A stretch of 57,592 nucleotides of DNA from positions 1-57,592 of the forward strand of contig JAHLWZ010000885.1 in NCBI GenBank assembly GCA_020536535.1, given 5' to 3'. The stretch is from Pelomyxa schiedti (lineage: Eukaryota > Evosea > Pelobiontida > Pelomyxidae). The notes beneath the pieces are model-generated. The model made no database searches, had not been told where the DNA came from, and saw only the letters and a program-made list of their open reading frames with translations. Below are positions 27,201 to 38,084 of this stretch, in pieces; the stretch's first letter is position 1; the number at the start of each line of letters is the position of its first letter. The position numbers and the translations under genes are program-made.

Positions 27201-28941
27201 CTCAAATCGTCCAGTTGTTTAATTTGAGAATTCAGTTCCTTGATTGTCTAGGAGGAAATGAATTGTGGAAATCGACTTCAGTGGACAAACTTGAACACAC
27301 ATCACTTTTAGCCAAATCACTTTCGGTGAGTTTTTCAAATGCTTCTTGACAACCAGCATAACCCTCCAGAGTTTCAGTCATCTGTTCAATTGTCTTGTCC
27401 TGGGTTTCAATGTAGGTGTGCAGTTGAAGGCAATCATCTGTTCTCATTTTGTGAGAAAAAGTTAATAACTAATATTACCTTCAAGCCGGATTATCTCAGC
27501 TTTCAGTTGTTCAATTTGAGTTGCTTTTTCCTAGTCATTACTTATTTCTTGTACTGCTTATCGGGAAACTTGCCTGTTGATCCCTTATAGAAAAATCACG
27601 AAGTCTTACAATAGCTTCCTTCAGTTTTCCATTCTCGGTTCTAAGAGACATTACCACAGCATCTGGCTTGGTTGTTGCAATTTTCTGAGGTTTTTTTTAC
27701 TTCAGGAAAGCACTTCACACCAATAAACCTCTTTTAGTGCTGTTAATTCCGCAGATAATTCTTCAACTTGTTGCTCTGCAAGCTCTTTATCGACTGTTAC
27801 AAGTTCCATCCTGTCGTTCAGTGTGGATAGTTGGTCTTCTAACCCCTTTTGGAATGTCAGTTTGAAGGACACACACAAGAAGGAAACCTGTTTCTCTGTG
27901 GTGACTTTCTGTAACTCGGATTCTTTTGATTGAACAGCTTCTTTAGTCACCTGCAAAGCCTTTTCTGTAAAAAAATTGTAAAAAAAATTATAATTGGAGT
28001 GCCCGCAGGTGTTTGTTTGTACCCACCCATCTCCTCCATCTTAGTTGTAAGGTTCTTTTTCTCCACAATCTGGCAGCATGTCAACAACAACAACAACAAA
28101 AAAAAAAAAAAGGGCAGGGATTCAAGAGGCGCAAGTAATCAAGATACCAAGTTAGCATGGTCGTGGTCACGGCACAGCCCAGTGGCGGTCGCGGTGGCGG
28201 ACGATGCTGCCGGCCTGGCAACAGTGGTGGAAGTAGACAAGCCGCGAGGCCCAGAGGACGTCAGGCCCGGCCTTGACGACGTGATCGCGGCGCTAGAGAC
28301 CGTTCGGCTGAGGACCCCTGTGCCCAGCTTGTTCGACGTCGCGTTCAGCGGCCTCCTGATCGTGGCGTTGAGGTTGGTGACGTTTGCGGTGCTGATGCCA
28401 GGGCGCAGCGTGGCGGCTGGGACACGGCCGCCCGTGGTGGTGGTGGTGGTGGGCCTGACCCCCATCAGGGACGACGAGGAGGCCGACCTTGTGATGGGCG
28501 CAGGCGCCGGTGCCATTGGCCTGGGTGCTGCAACGTTGGGCTTCCGCGCGGCAGTGTCAATAGTAGGCTTTGGTGGTGCACTCGCTGTAAAGCAGGTAAA
28601 TGTAAGGCGGGGAGGGGAGGGGAGGGGAAAAGAAAAGAAAAGGGATTACCCGGCAAAGATGATGACGATGATGTTGTTGTTGTGGGCGCCGAGCGAGGTT
28701 GGCCAATCGTTGTAGGTGCTGCATTTGATGCAGGTTGGTCCTCGGTGTCATCTGCGCTTTCGGGCGTCGAGGCTCCTCCTCCAACGGTGGCGTCGGCGTC
28801 GGCTGCTTCTGCGCCCTCGTCTTCGCTCTCGCCCGAGGAAGACGCGTGCTCCTCGGGATCGCTCATTATGGGTTTGTCCCCGTCCTCGTCATCTGGCATC
28901 ACGGGCTTGTCGCCGTCGCTGTCACCCCCACTATCACCCAT
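24288..28941 (-). CDS. DCTN1: Dynactin subunit 1 (p150Glued) homologue lacking a visible CAP-Gly
   Basis: p150 is the dynein-binding arm of dynactin. Identification rests on the dynactin-specific central block DFKATERELRDATLRLAS, QALQLSEFFQSFIPEFYMNP and FVDRVVEKCIIV, which matches the conserved LxxFxPxSF region. The C-terminal block SLKAGLKYIANENTKLKS, LLGLPPL, RLRTVQACSRIVNLAKRP and VSDLNNAIKVATKDVLEQ also fits, as does the final exon GTRDYGTLNPFLKF. Two coiled-coil regions flank the central block (27.0-28.0 and 25.0-25.4 kb). The N-terminal exon (28941 on) is Asp/Glu-rich (MGDSGGDSDGDKPVM), then after a GTAATC intron a basic Ser/Thr/Pro/Ala tract (TRSASSSSLMGVRPTTTT). No CAP-Gly motif (GKNDG-type) is readable on this strand upstream. 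More than ten short introns. The stop is assigned at 24288 by frame. Confidence 0.8.
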
Positions 28942-29237
28942 TTTTGATCAGACGGGTGTTGATTTCTTCTCGTAATCGCAGCTCTGCCCAAGTTGGGTTT
29001 TTCCTTCGTGTGCCCCAAAGTTGGACAAGAAACCCACTTGTTGCTAAGACTTTCCTTTGTTTTGTTCCACCGATTACAAAAATTAACTCATGTCGCATGC
29101 CGGTACCACCAGTGCCGTCCGTGGGATGTGTGCAATTTTTCCTTCACTAATTGTTGTTGTGGGTTTCCTGGGTTTTTGTTTTCTGGTGCACACACTTATT
29201 TCTTCAAAGGAATGATAGTGTACTTAATCTGGAAGTG
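28942..29237. other. Divergent upstream region between dynactin and the SNTX-like gene
   Basis: About 300 bp between the two start codons. A plus ATG at 29099 opens a short frame (MPVPPVPSVGCVQFFLH, then stop) that could be a first exon. Its donors do not fit the phase of the next exon at the TTCTTCAAAG acceptor (~29208), so I leave it out. The frame NDSVLNLEV before ATG 29238 is open and resembles the family's N-terminus, so the real start may lie in an unseen exon. Confidence 0.35.
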
Positions 29238-31154
29238 ATGGGCCGTAGAGGTATCGACATTGGTTGTTGTTATGATGCACGAAACGAGCAGTTCCTTCGG
29301 CTTTCCTTGTGGAACCCAAAATCACTTGAGGTTCTTACGAGTAAACCAGTCTACGAAGGCAACCAGAAAATGAAAGTGACGATTGAGAGAGACCTCTCTG
29401 ACCGTCTGAGTGACCTCGATGTGTCTGCGGAACTGAAGCTCTCTATTCTTGCTGGATTGATTGATGTATCAGGATCGGGTGCCTTTGTCAAAACCAAACT
29501 TGTCAACAAAAATGTGCCGTATCAGTTTTTCCCCTGCAACTGACTGGAATTCCAGGTTGTTCGCGTCGTATTCACAATCAACGTGGTTACTCACTGGATT
29601 GGGTTGACCATGGATCAGCTCGGAAAGGGCAAAAAGGGTAAGATGCTGTTTGACCAGCAGCACATCTCCGAAAGAGAAGACGTCACCCATGTTGTGAGCC
29701 AGATTATTTATGGTGTTAACGGGCACTTTGCGTTTGACCTCACTCTGGAGGAGTCTCAGGATAGGACAGCGATTGAAGGAAAGCTTGGCGCCATGGTAAA
29801 GAAGGTACCAGGCTGCAGAATAGGGGGCGAAGGTTCAGTGACCTATAGCGATGAGGAAAACCAGCTGTCAAGCAGGATTTCAGTATATTATGATGGAGAC
29901 CTTATCCTTGACACACCTCCAACAACTTTTCTGGATGCTGTGCGTGCAGTCAAGCAGTTCACATCAAAAGAAATCCGCAATAATGCCGTACCATTGAAGG
30001 TGCAGCTCACGCCCCTTTCAATGCTGTTGCCACACGCCACTCGAATCTGCCGAAAAATCAGTTTGGACACACTCCAAGGACTCCTAAAACTGCAATGCGC
30101 TATTGAGGGGGTTGCAGTCGACTTGCGCGCACTCAAGACGGATTGCGTTATCCCTGAAGTCAAGGATGTTATATCTACTCTAGAAGACGCCGCAGGGGAC
30201 CTGAAAATGTTTATGCAGGCACAACTGTTGGAGAAGATTCCACTGGTGAGAAAGGACGGAACGGGGAGGGAGGAGGCAGCACTCCTGAAGCTGTATACTT
30301 CCCTGATCCAGGGTGCATTTCGACCTTCTTACTTCAAAGCCTATGCTGAGAAGCTTCTTCACCAAGTGAGGGTATTAAACCAAATTATTAAGAAAGCAAA
30401 TACACTGAAATCCGCTGTCAAAGGGACTTCCGACCTGAAGCTCATGAGTCTCTCCTCTGCCAATTCACAGGTTGAGGATGATATCATTGTAGTCCAGCTA
30501 AAGTTGTGCTTCGAGACCGACTACATAAAGCACCTGGCAAAGAGGTTGTATACAGCTGACTCATCCAATACCCCAGCCCCATTGCCTCTCCCCTGGGATG
30601 AGGATGCACAACTTCTCACCAAACTAGCAGGGGTGTGCCAACTGGCACTCAGGAAATCTAAAATGTCCTCTCTGAAACCAATTTTCTGCTTGGAAAGCAC
30701 CAAAGATTGCGGACAAACCCCCTCAGTGCTGATTCGCACCAGAAAGAACCTGTTGTGGCATACAGTTCAATGGCCACCTGGACCAAAATACGTTCTTTCA
30801 AGGGATGTCCCGAATGCCAAAGGTGAACTCCAGGTCTCTTGGGGCTCCCCTCTGCCTGGCCTCTCATTTACTCTCCAGAGGAAAGACCCAGCTTCTGAAT
30901 CCTGGCAAGAGTGCTATCAGGGGCCGGGGGTATCTCATAAACTATCTGCACCTCCTACAACACTCTTTCGCCTGTGCACCAGACTTTGTGGGGAATCAAG
31001 TGCCTGGGTCATGTGCCTATATTGGCCTGATATGCTTCCCAAGTTTCCCATGCAAAGACCCCAACCTCCTCAATCTCCGGCAGCATCTCTCCCATCACAA
31101 CAGAACCGTAAATCTCCAAACTCTCGAGCCAAGCCCGGCACTTGGCAGTGCTGA
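29238..31154 (+). CDS. Stonustoxin (SNTX)-family, MACPF-like protein
   Basis: ATG 29238 begins MGRRGIDIGCCYDARNEQFL, the family's opening strand. SLWNPKSLEVL and LDVSAELKLSILAGLIDVSG follow; a ~45-nt intron (GTGCCG...ATTCCAG, ending 29555) joins to VVRVVFTINVVTHWIGL. TMDQLGKGKK, ATHVV-like DVTHVVSQIIYGVNGHFA, IEGKLGAMVKKVPGCRI and FYGD-like VYYDGDLILDTPPTTFLDAV complete the SNTX N-terminal domain. A helical region and a short beta domain (near 30850) end the protein. The family includes fish venom subunits, but non-venom members exist in many animals and fungi. The missing or unseen parts and the protist setting mean toxicity cannot be inferred. Roughly 610 residues with one recognised intron, unusually few for this window. 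Possibly cytosolic, since no signal peptide is visible. Confidence 0.75.
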
Positions 31155-31330
31155 CACAGGCTATTCCCCATGGTGCTTGGTTGTGGTCCATACAGTGGGC
31201 AAAAGAAAAAAACGAAATTGTTTTACACCAAAACTCTCTATTGATACATTTGTTTCGTTAGGCGTTGTTGTTTCGTGGTACAACAAAAAGGGAGTAGTAG
31301 TGGTCAAAAAATGCTGACAAAAGTAGTGGG

Positions 31331-34300
31331 TTACATCTGTGTGTGGTGAGGGAATAATGTAAAGATTGCATGGGAGTACCTCAGCGTGGGCACAAACACT
31401 AACAGTAAGGATGAGCTTGGCATTTTATTCCATTTGGAGAAATTTGACACTTTTAACAGAAGTTTGAATGTGTGCTGAAATAGAATTAGAAACACATCTA
31501 CTGGGAGGGGAAATTACTTTGAGAAGTGCATAAGCTGAACTCGGGAGGGAATGCAGCTCTTCTCTAAGAAGCTGTAAAGCCACATTGGGTTTGTAAGTGG
31601 GATGTGAATCAGCACTGTTCACGGCAGCTTTTTTTTTTATTGTGGCAATCAGATTTGATTTTGAAGTTGAATATGTGTTACCAACGACCAGTGACATTTG
31701 CTGGCATAACTCTGCAGGAATTAAAGGGTGGGGTAGTTCACGGAAAAAAGATTTTATGACTCCAGTCAGAGCGTGAGGGTCACATGTGCTGAGATTGACC
31801 TTTCTTCCTGCATCGCATTACATCAAAAGCAAAATCCCGATATTTGGGGCACCTTTTTCAATGTCTGCCATTATGGAGTCGATTTCTTTCAGAGAACCAG
31901 AAACTCGAAATAATCCCTCTTCCTTTATCACTACAATTTGACTTAGAAGCGAGAAGGTACTGTGCATGACTAACCATGGGATGAGATAAAATGAAAAATT
32001 CTACTCAAGAACTCTGGAATCTCTGCTTTGGGATACTTAATTTTTTGTTCTGCCATTAGAGTATCAAGAGCTATGCCAAAAATCTTCATAGAGCTTGATG
32101 GGAGCACCGCTGTACAATTTTCCACAAATTCCAGCTCTTCTGCAAGTCTAATATTGCCTCTGAAGTAATGTTACGTATTGACACATGTGGGTGGAAGATG
32201 CCTTATAACAGAAATCCATTCTCCCAAGGTACCGTGCAGTTCTGCTGAAATAAAGCAATCTCCGCGAGTGCTGGTAACGATTCGACCACGGGTTTTCTGA
32301 AGTACAGTTAGTAAAACCTGACAGAGGACACTAAACCTTATACGTCTTCAAGCCATCTGGAGAACTGAGGGAAATACAATTTTTATTTACATGCTTTATT
32401 ACAATCTAGTTCTTAATGTAAGAATTTTATAACGCGGCAGTAATAGTCTATGACTCACTTGTGAGGTCAGGGCAATGGCTCCTTTTGGAACACCCTCCTA
32501 AAAAAAAAAAAGAAAAACATTAGCACAGCAAAGGGAAAGCTATCCTATACCTTGGTTGTGGAGTAACACAGGTAGTTATTGCATACAAAAAAGAAACGTC
32601 GTTTCCAGTTCTTAAAAATATCTTCACCTTGTTTGAGCAGCCAACCATATTTATATGTCTCCTGTTTTATTTAAGCCATGGACTACAATCCAAAAGAGAC
32701 AATACAGAAAATTGTCCTGCAAGAGTGAAAGGCTTTTCTCGCAATTTGGTTTTCAGGGTTTCGGAACCGGGTTTGAAGGCATTCCGAAAATCAATATATG
32801 CTTGCTTGAAATTTTTCTGTGGTAAAATAAAAACCATTGGAAGTTGCATTGACTAACCAGTAGAACATACACTTGTGCAATCAATGCCAAGCACTCGACA
32901 AAAGTACCCCCAGAGGGAAGGAAGTTCAGCGAAATAGTGCCATGAGCGAGAAACCTGGTCAAAGAGGGGAATGTGAGTTCAAATATCGGGGAAGGTTGTT
33001 GTGAACCTGTGTGGAACAAGATAGATCACATGGACTCAAGAAACTGAAAATGAGAATTATTGCTGACGGCGGCAACGGGCACGTAAACACTGTCTTCGCA
33101 ACAAGTGTATTCCTGGTTATGAATTAAGATGAAAAAGAATAATTTCCAATACCCGTCAATATTAATTATCATGGGACGAATGGTTACATGTTGATGCCTG
33201 CTACGCAAAACAGTCATGTCTAAGGAAAGAGTGAGCTAAAGGAGTGGGCAAAAAGGGATGCCACCTTGGTGTGAAGGATTTAGTAAGTTCGATTCTGAGA
33301 GTGATGATGACGTTACAGACTTACTATATAGGGTGGTTACAAAAAGATGAAAGATTTAAAGCAGGGAACCAGGGAGTGGGTTCTGGCAAGTCACTTGCAC
33401 TCTTTGGAATGCTGTTTGCTCGTAAACTCGCTCTCTGTGAATTAGTTGGAGGGACTTCGATGCATCTTGAAGACAAAAGAGTAAACCAGCGCTCAAAAGT
33501 AGTGACATCAGGAGCCACTAATCGCATTTGATGGAGCTTTAAGACAAAATGTGAGTGCACTTGTTTCTATATTTATTCCCCCCTTCAATTTTATGGTCAA
33601 AGAAAAAACTCAGGATTCCAGGGAGCACACATTATCCTGATGAACATATTGCAGGTCCATCTCCAAAGGCGAATTAAGTACCCTGAATATTGCAGTTCCA
33701 GGGTTATCCAGGTAAATCACACACTCACCACCCCCACCCTGCACAGCAGGGCTACTGCTGCCAGAATATGAACTACCACCATCCCCATGCGTTGAATTCG
33801 TCGCCCCATTGCCAGTACCTGTCGTTTCCGAGAATCCAGTTACCGCCGAAGCCGCCGCGGCAGCAGCAGCAGCAGCCGACGACGACGACGACGACGAAGA
33901 GGACGAAGACGAAGACGAGGAGGCGGCGGAGCCCGTGGCCGACGCCGACGACGGCAGCCTCACGTGCGCGTGCCTGCCGCCTCCGTGGCCGTGCTTGCCG
34001 CTGCCGCCCCCACAGTGCCTCTGCGGCGTGCCCGTCGCCCCGCCGCCTCCTTTGGCCGCCCCGCTCTCCTCCCTCTTGCTCCCGCCGCCGCCTCGCGCCT
34101 CCTCGGCCTCGCGCACGCTCGCGCGGCCCGAGGCACACACGCAGCCGCCGCCGACCCCGCCGCAGCCTCCGTCGTGGGCGCAGTACGTGAGGCCCGTGGT
34201 GCCCAGCAGCAGGGGGGACACGCACGGGAGCGGATACATCGGGGGCGCCGGCTTGTACCGCAGTGCATTATGGGTCTCGTTGAAGCTGAACCAGAACGTG

Positions 34301-34596
34301 TCCACGGCCGGCAGGTACTGTTGTTGCTGTTGTATATTTCCAGTAGTACCACCGCCTGAGGACGAAGATGAGGGCGCACTCGAGATTGGTGTCGGCGTCG
34401 GTGCCGATGTTTGTGCCTGGGCGTTGACTGGAATCGAAAGTGACGAGGGAGGGGGCGACGGCGAAGATGATGGGACAACAACCAGCGGTGACCTCGTGAC
34501 CAGGGCCCTGCGGATTCCCAAGAGGCCTTCTGCGTCCCCTTGTTGTTGATGCTGATGCTGTGGCCCTGTGGGGACCGCCACAGTGCCCCCTTTCAT
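31331..34596 (-). CDS. PH-RhoGAP domain protein
   Basis: GTPase-activating protein for Rho/Rac-type GTPases. First exon from ATG 34596 (MKGGTVAVPTGPQ) is long and low in complexity (Gln, Ser, Gly, His and poly-Ala/Ser runs). It holds islands such as VDTFWFSFNETHNALRY and CVIYLDNPGTAIFRVLN. After the HQDN junction comes LHQMRLVAPDVTTFERWF. A PH domain follows at ~32.65-32.2 kb (KYGWLLKQGEDIFKNWKRR, FFFVCNNYLCYSTTK; then CFISAELHGTLGEWISVI with the conserved Trp). The RhoGAP domain is at ~32.1-31.35 kb: KIFGIALDTLMAEQK, EEGLFRVSGSLKEID with the arginine finger, DPHALTGVIKSFFRELPHPL, and finally KWNKMPSSSLLLVFVPTLR. The catalytic Arg and the Asn of the NKM block are present, so it should be active. 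The frame is open upstream of 34596 without an ATG, so a further 5' exon is possible. Confidence 0.82.
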
Positions 34597-34965
34597 GTGA
34601 TCAACCTCGGTTGTTCCCTGTGTGGAGGGCTTCACTGTGGAAGTGCTCAGCGTTCCTTCTGTTGTGTCAGAACAACAGGCTTGGTGGCGACTGTTCGTGG
34701 TGATGATTGGTTGGTTGTCGAAGTGAGGTGGTTGTCGTCGAGGGTCTTCGTGCTTTTTCGTTGGTGTTCGGCGGCTTTGCTGTTCCAGATTTCTTTTCGC
34801 GTGAAAAAAAGAACAAAAAACGCTTTCAAGGGTTTTTTTGTTGTTGCCGGGAACGTGTTACGGTAACTTTCGTGATGGTGAATAAGGAAAAAGGAGGGTC
34901 AACAGCGCGGAACCGAGTTTCAGCCGAAACAGGCCGGACAATCAACCCCAGGGGTTCAGTTGTTC
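34597..34965. other. Gap between two tandem minus-strand genes
   Basis: This 369-bp stretch lies between the PPP phosphatase stop (34966) and the RhoGAP ATG (34596). The RhoGAP frame stays open for about 70 codons upstream (basic, Thr/Ser/Gln-rich) without an ATG. It may therefore contain an upstream coding exon as well as the promoter. A T/C-rich tract is present near 34800-34860. Confidence 0.35.
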
Positions 34966-37731
34966 CTATGGGTTGTAGACTCGGACTTGTGCGTCTTGCT
35001 CTACGGCTGAGTGCTTTTTGATGATCAAGCGGAGCTGCCGGTCATGGACAAGGATTGCCGCTGCAAGATTGACCCCGCCACAGTAATTACTGCTGGAGAA
35101 TAACTGAAAGGCAATTAGGCTCAAAAGGTCACATAAACATGGAACGCACAGTCATTATAGTGGCCTGTTTAGCCAGTTCTACTCCTTGCTGATTTTTGTT
35201 GTTAGAAGGGGGATATTCTACAATGCGGACAATACCTCAGAGGACTGGTGAGCTCTAATAATGTGTGAACAGCCAGTGATTTTGCAGAAAGTTTGAACTG
35301 CTTCCCTACCAAAAACTCGTGTATTCGAGCCACGAGAATTTTGACCAAAACCAGGAGGATTCCCGTTTTTCCCTGTGTCCTGCCTAAGTATTGAAGGGTT
35401 AACAGATACACACCAACTTCAGTATCCTCTTCAGCACTGGTCGCCGGATCCGACCAAAGTAAATCGAAAAATAGGTCCGTGTACAAAGCAGGTGGACGTG
35501 TTATCTGTTGGTTGTGAGAGGAAATATCGTATGTATCAACTAACAGCAGCAATCATGTTAAAGATATCTGGTGGGGGATTCTGAGTGGTGGTTCGAGGTA
35601 TTCCAGCGTGCACACAGAATACTTTTCTATCAACGATAGACACAAGAGGCACTATGCATAGGTTACTTGAGTTCTATACAAGGCAGTAAAAAAACTGTAA
35701 TCAAAGCATCGATTGAACAGTGTCCACAGTTCCGTGCCTGTGTGAACTTAGAATCGAAAAAAAGGGAGATGAATACAACCTACTGTCTCTCCATATATAG
35801 TCTTGCATTGCCGTTTGAAAGACCCATCTTGGTAACTAGAAAAGTTGAGGAATAAGAATACAGTAGGAATGGTAACTGTTGGTGCCATACGAGGCTTTTT
35901 TTTTTTTTTTTTTTTTTTTTTTAGAGAAAGTCAACAATAGTTTTTAGGAAAGAGAGTATTTACTTTCGTCCCCATTGATATCTTCCACCTCATGATTTCC
36001 TCTCAGCAGAAAGATCTTAGACCATTATGATCACTAAGTCAAAGAAATAATACGTTGTGTACCTTTCCAGGCCATTGAACTTTTAGAGACAGTAAATAGG
36101 AAATCATTTCAACAGAATGAGGTCCTCTGGTTGGAGTTAGAACCGAGACGATGATGAAGGAAGGGAACCTGTCAACATAATCGCCAAGGAATAAAAAGTT
36201 TGCAGGAACCTGGGGTTTCATCTTAGTGCACATTAAAAAAAAATAGGGAAAAGGTACAAAGTCAGCATGTTCCCACAAGCCAAAAGCTTTGGCAAAATAA
36301 ACAAAATCCTTGGAGCAAATGTCAAATCAAGAAACCCATTGGTCTACCAACCTTGAAGTTGCCGTGAAGGTCACCAATAACATAAACAGGCGGTTTCAAA
36401 TGAATTAGAGTCTCTTCCCGCTTAAAAATATCAGTAGCAGCTTTGACAAGAAGCTTCACTAGAGACCCTGGTAAACCTGTACCTGACGACCACCTTTGTT
36501 TGTTAGGTATATGTGGGGTACTGAATGCCGTTACCGGTGGGAAGGTGTGTTCATTTGATACGTAAAGTCAGGCAACTCTTTGAAGTGGGTGTGCAGAAGT
36601 TCTAGGATAATTGTTGCCACTTTGGTATTACTTGTTTGCTCGCTGTTGCGGGCGATCAACACTGGTTTGTTCATTTAACATTATTAGAGGCAATGTTTTC
36701 ACATACTCTGCTGAAGGGTTTGCAATGATGACGCGCTTTGTGTAAGATTCTCGCGTAAAGATGACCGACCCACTTTTCCTTTATGGGATATCTGCTTACT
36801 GTTGACAATAGAAAAAGAAGTACAGGAAAGTGAACCTCATTGAGAGTTGGAGATAAACAGTATGGTGGTTTGGTAGCTGGCTTCACTACACATTCGGCGG
36901 CAGTGTGACTTAACAGAATTATGTCGAGAATTTCCTTTCAAACATTAAGTTACATTTGTGGTAGAGTCTCTTACATTTGATAGCCTATCACGGATAAGGT
37001 AAAAATTTCTGCTGATTGAAATACAATATTGCGGTTCGGTTGTAACAGAAGTATGATGATGTGAATGCATAGAAGCAGACGGCGAGGGTGGGTTGCATAT
37101 GTGGTATGTATGAAATACTACAGAGGGATAGTCGAGAGCTGGGGGAACCATCCCTCTATCAGCAAACCACGAGCTTACAATTCCTGTACTATAAGGAAGG
37201 TTAACAAAACTAGTGTTTTCCACTATGAGAAAGGGAAGTCTACTCCACAGATTCCTCTTCTGCAGATGGAGGAGGGCTCTTCTTTGCACTGAACATAAGA
37301 GTCATGTATTAGGATTTCAAAAACGCAAGAAACTTAGGAACGCACTCTGGGTTGGGTATAACTGACATAGATGTTGACCTAGCAGGCGGCGCAGACGTGG
37401 CTCTGCGCGACGCCGAGCGCCTCTGGTCCACCGGAGGCGAAGAAGACCTGCCCCTGGAAGACGAGGAAGTGCTCGTCGTGGTGCTAGTGGTTGCTGTCGT
37501 TGTCGAAGGAGAAGAAGGAGGAGGCGCAGTCGTGGTGCTGTTCGTCGGAGTCGGCGTAGGAACAACAGGTGCGGGTGTTGGCGTAGGAGTGGAAGCGGCC
37601 GTAGTGGGCGCCGACGAGGACGACAAACCAGAGGGTACCGACGACGTAGACGTGGACTGTGGAGGAGATCCGACGTAGGGAGATCCGTGCGGGCCTTTTA
37701 GTCGCGATATCGGTTGCTTTAGCGCCGACAT
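34966..37731 (-). CDS. PPP-family serine/threonine phosphatase with long Ser/Thr/Pro N-terminus
   Basis: Starts at ATG 37731 (MSALKQPISRLKG). A Ser/Thr/Pro-rich exon ends CVPKFLAFLKS, and poorly resolved exons follow at 36.6-37.3 kb. The catalytic domain reads LKPPVYVIGDLHGNFK (metal-binding GDxHG), then FLFLGDYVDRG joined across an intron to PHSVEMISYLLSLKVQW. FLLRGNHEVEDINGDE (GNHE) and IVDRKVFCVHAGIPRT (HAG where PP1/PP2A have HGG) come next. DLFFDLLWSDPATSAEEDT, NSRGSNTRVFGREAVQTF, IIRAHQSSE and LFSSSNYCGGVNLAAAIL close the domain. All metal ligands are present. It ends VRVYNP-stop at 34966. The divergent linker sequence fits neither PP1 nor PP2A cleanly, so it is an unusual PP1-like enzyme. 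A 27-nt T run (35896-35922) lies in one intron. Confidence 0.82.
35896..35922. repeat. 27-nt poly(T) tract in a phosphatase intron
   Basis: Uninterrupted run of 27 T on the plus strand, inside an intron of the minus-strand phosphatase gene (an A run in the transcript). Likely replication slippage; exact length uncertain in any assembly. Confidence 0.85.
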
Positions 37732-38084
37732 CTGCGGTAGTTACCAGTGAGCTGTGTCCTTTATTTTAAAAGTTTGATTTATCGGATTGATAACTTGAAC
37801 AAGGACCTGCAGCGAATGTACATTGTGTAACTTCTCAGTGGCTCTGGAGTCCTTCAGTCACGAACTCCCCTTCAAGAGGAAATAGAACCAGATCCAGAGA
37901 CCGTGGAGAGTATTATGAACAGGCGATTTTTAGATCCAGATTTGCGTTTCGTTCCGGCCCGCGGGCACATTTCGTTTTGAAATGTGGCACATTTTCCCTG
38001 CGGCAGCGAAGGAGGAAGAAGAACCGCATTAAATAATATTAATCTTAACTGTGTGCTTCGATACACACACCTACTGAAGCCTAA
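37732..38084. promoter_or_regulatory. Shared upstream region, phosphatase / FLVCR-like pair
   Basis: A 353-bp region between divergent starts (37731 minus, 38085 plus). AT-rich segments sit near 37760-37800 and 38030-38050. No coding exon and no recognised motif. Confidence 0.4.

Noticed and set aside
29238-31154. Calling the SNTX-like gene an active toxin
   Set aside because: Only family resemblance is visible; many members are not toxins, and no secretion signal is seen.
33960-34481. ORFs on both strands in the poly-Ala/Ser/Arg stretch
   Set aside because: The minus frame from 34596 leads into the spliced PH-RhoGAP gene; the others are GC-rich shadows.
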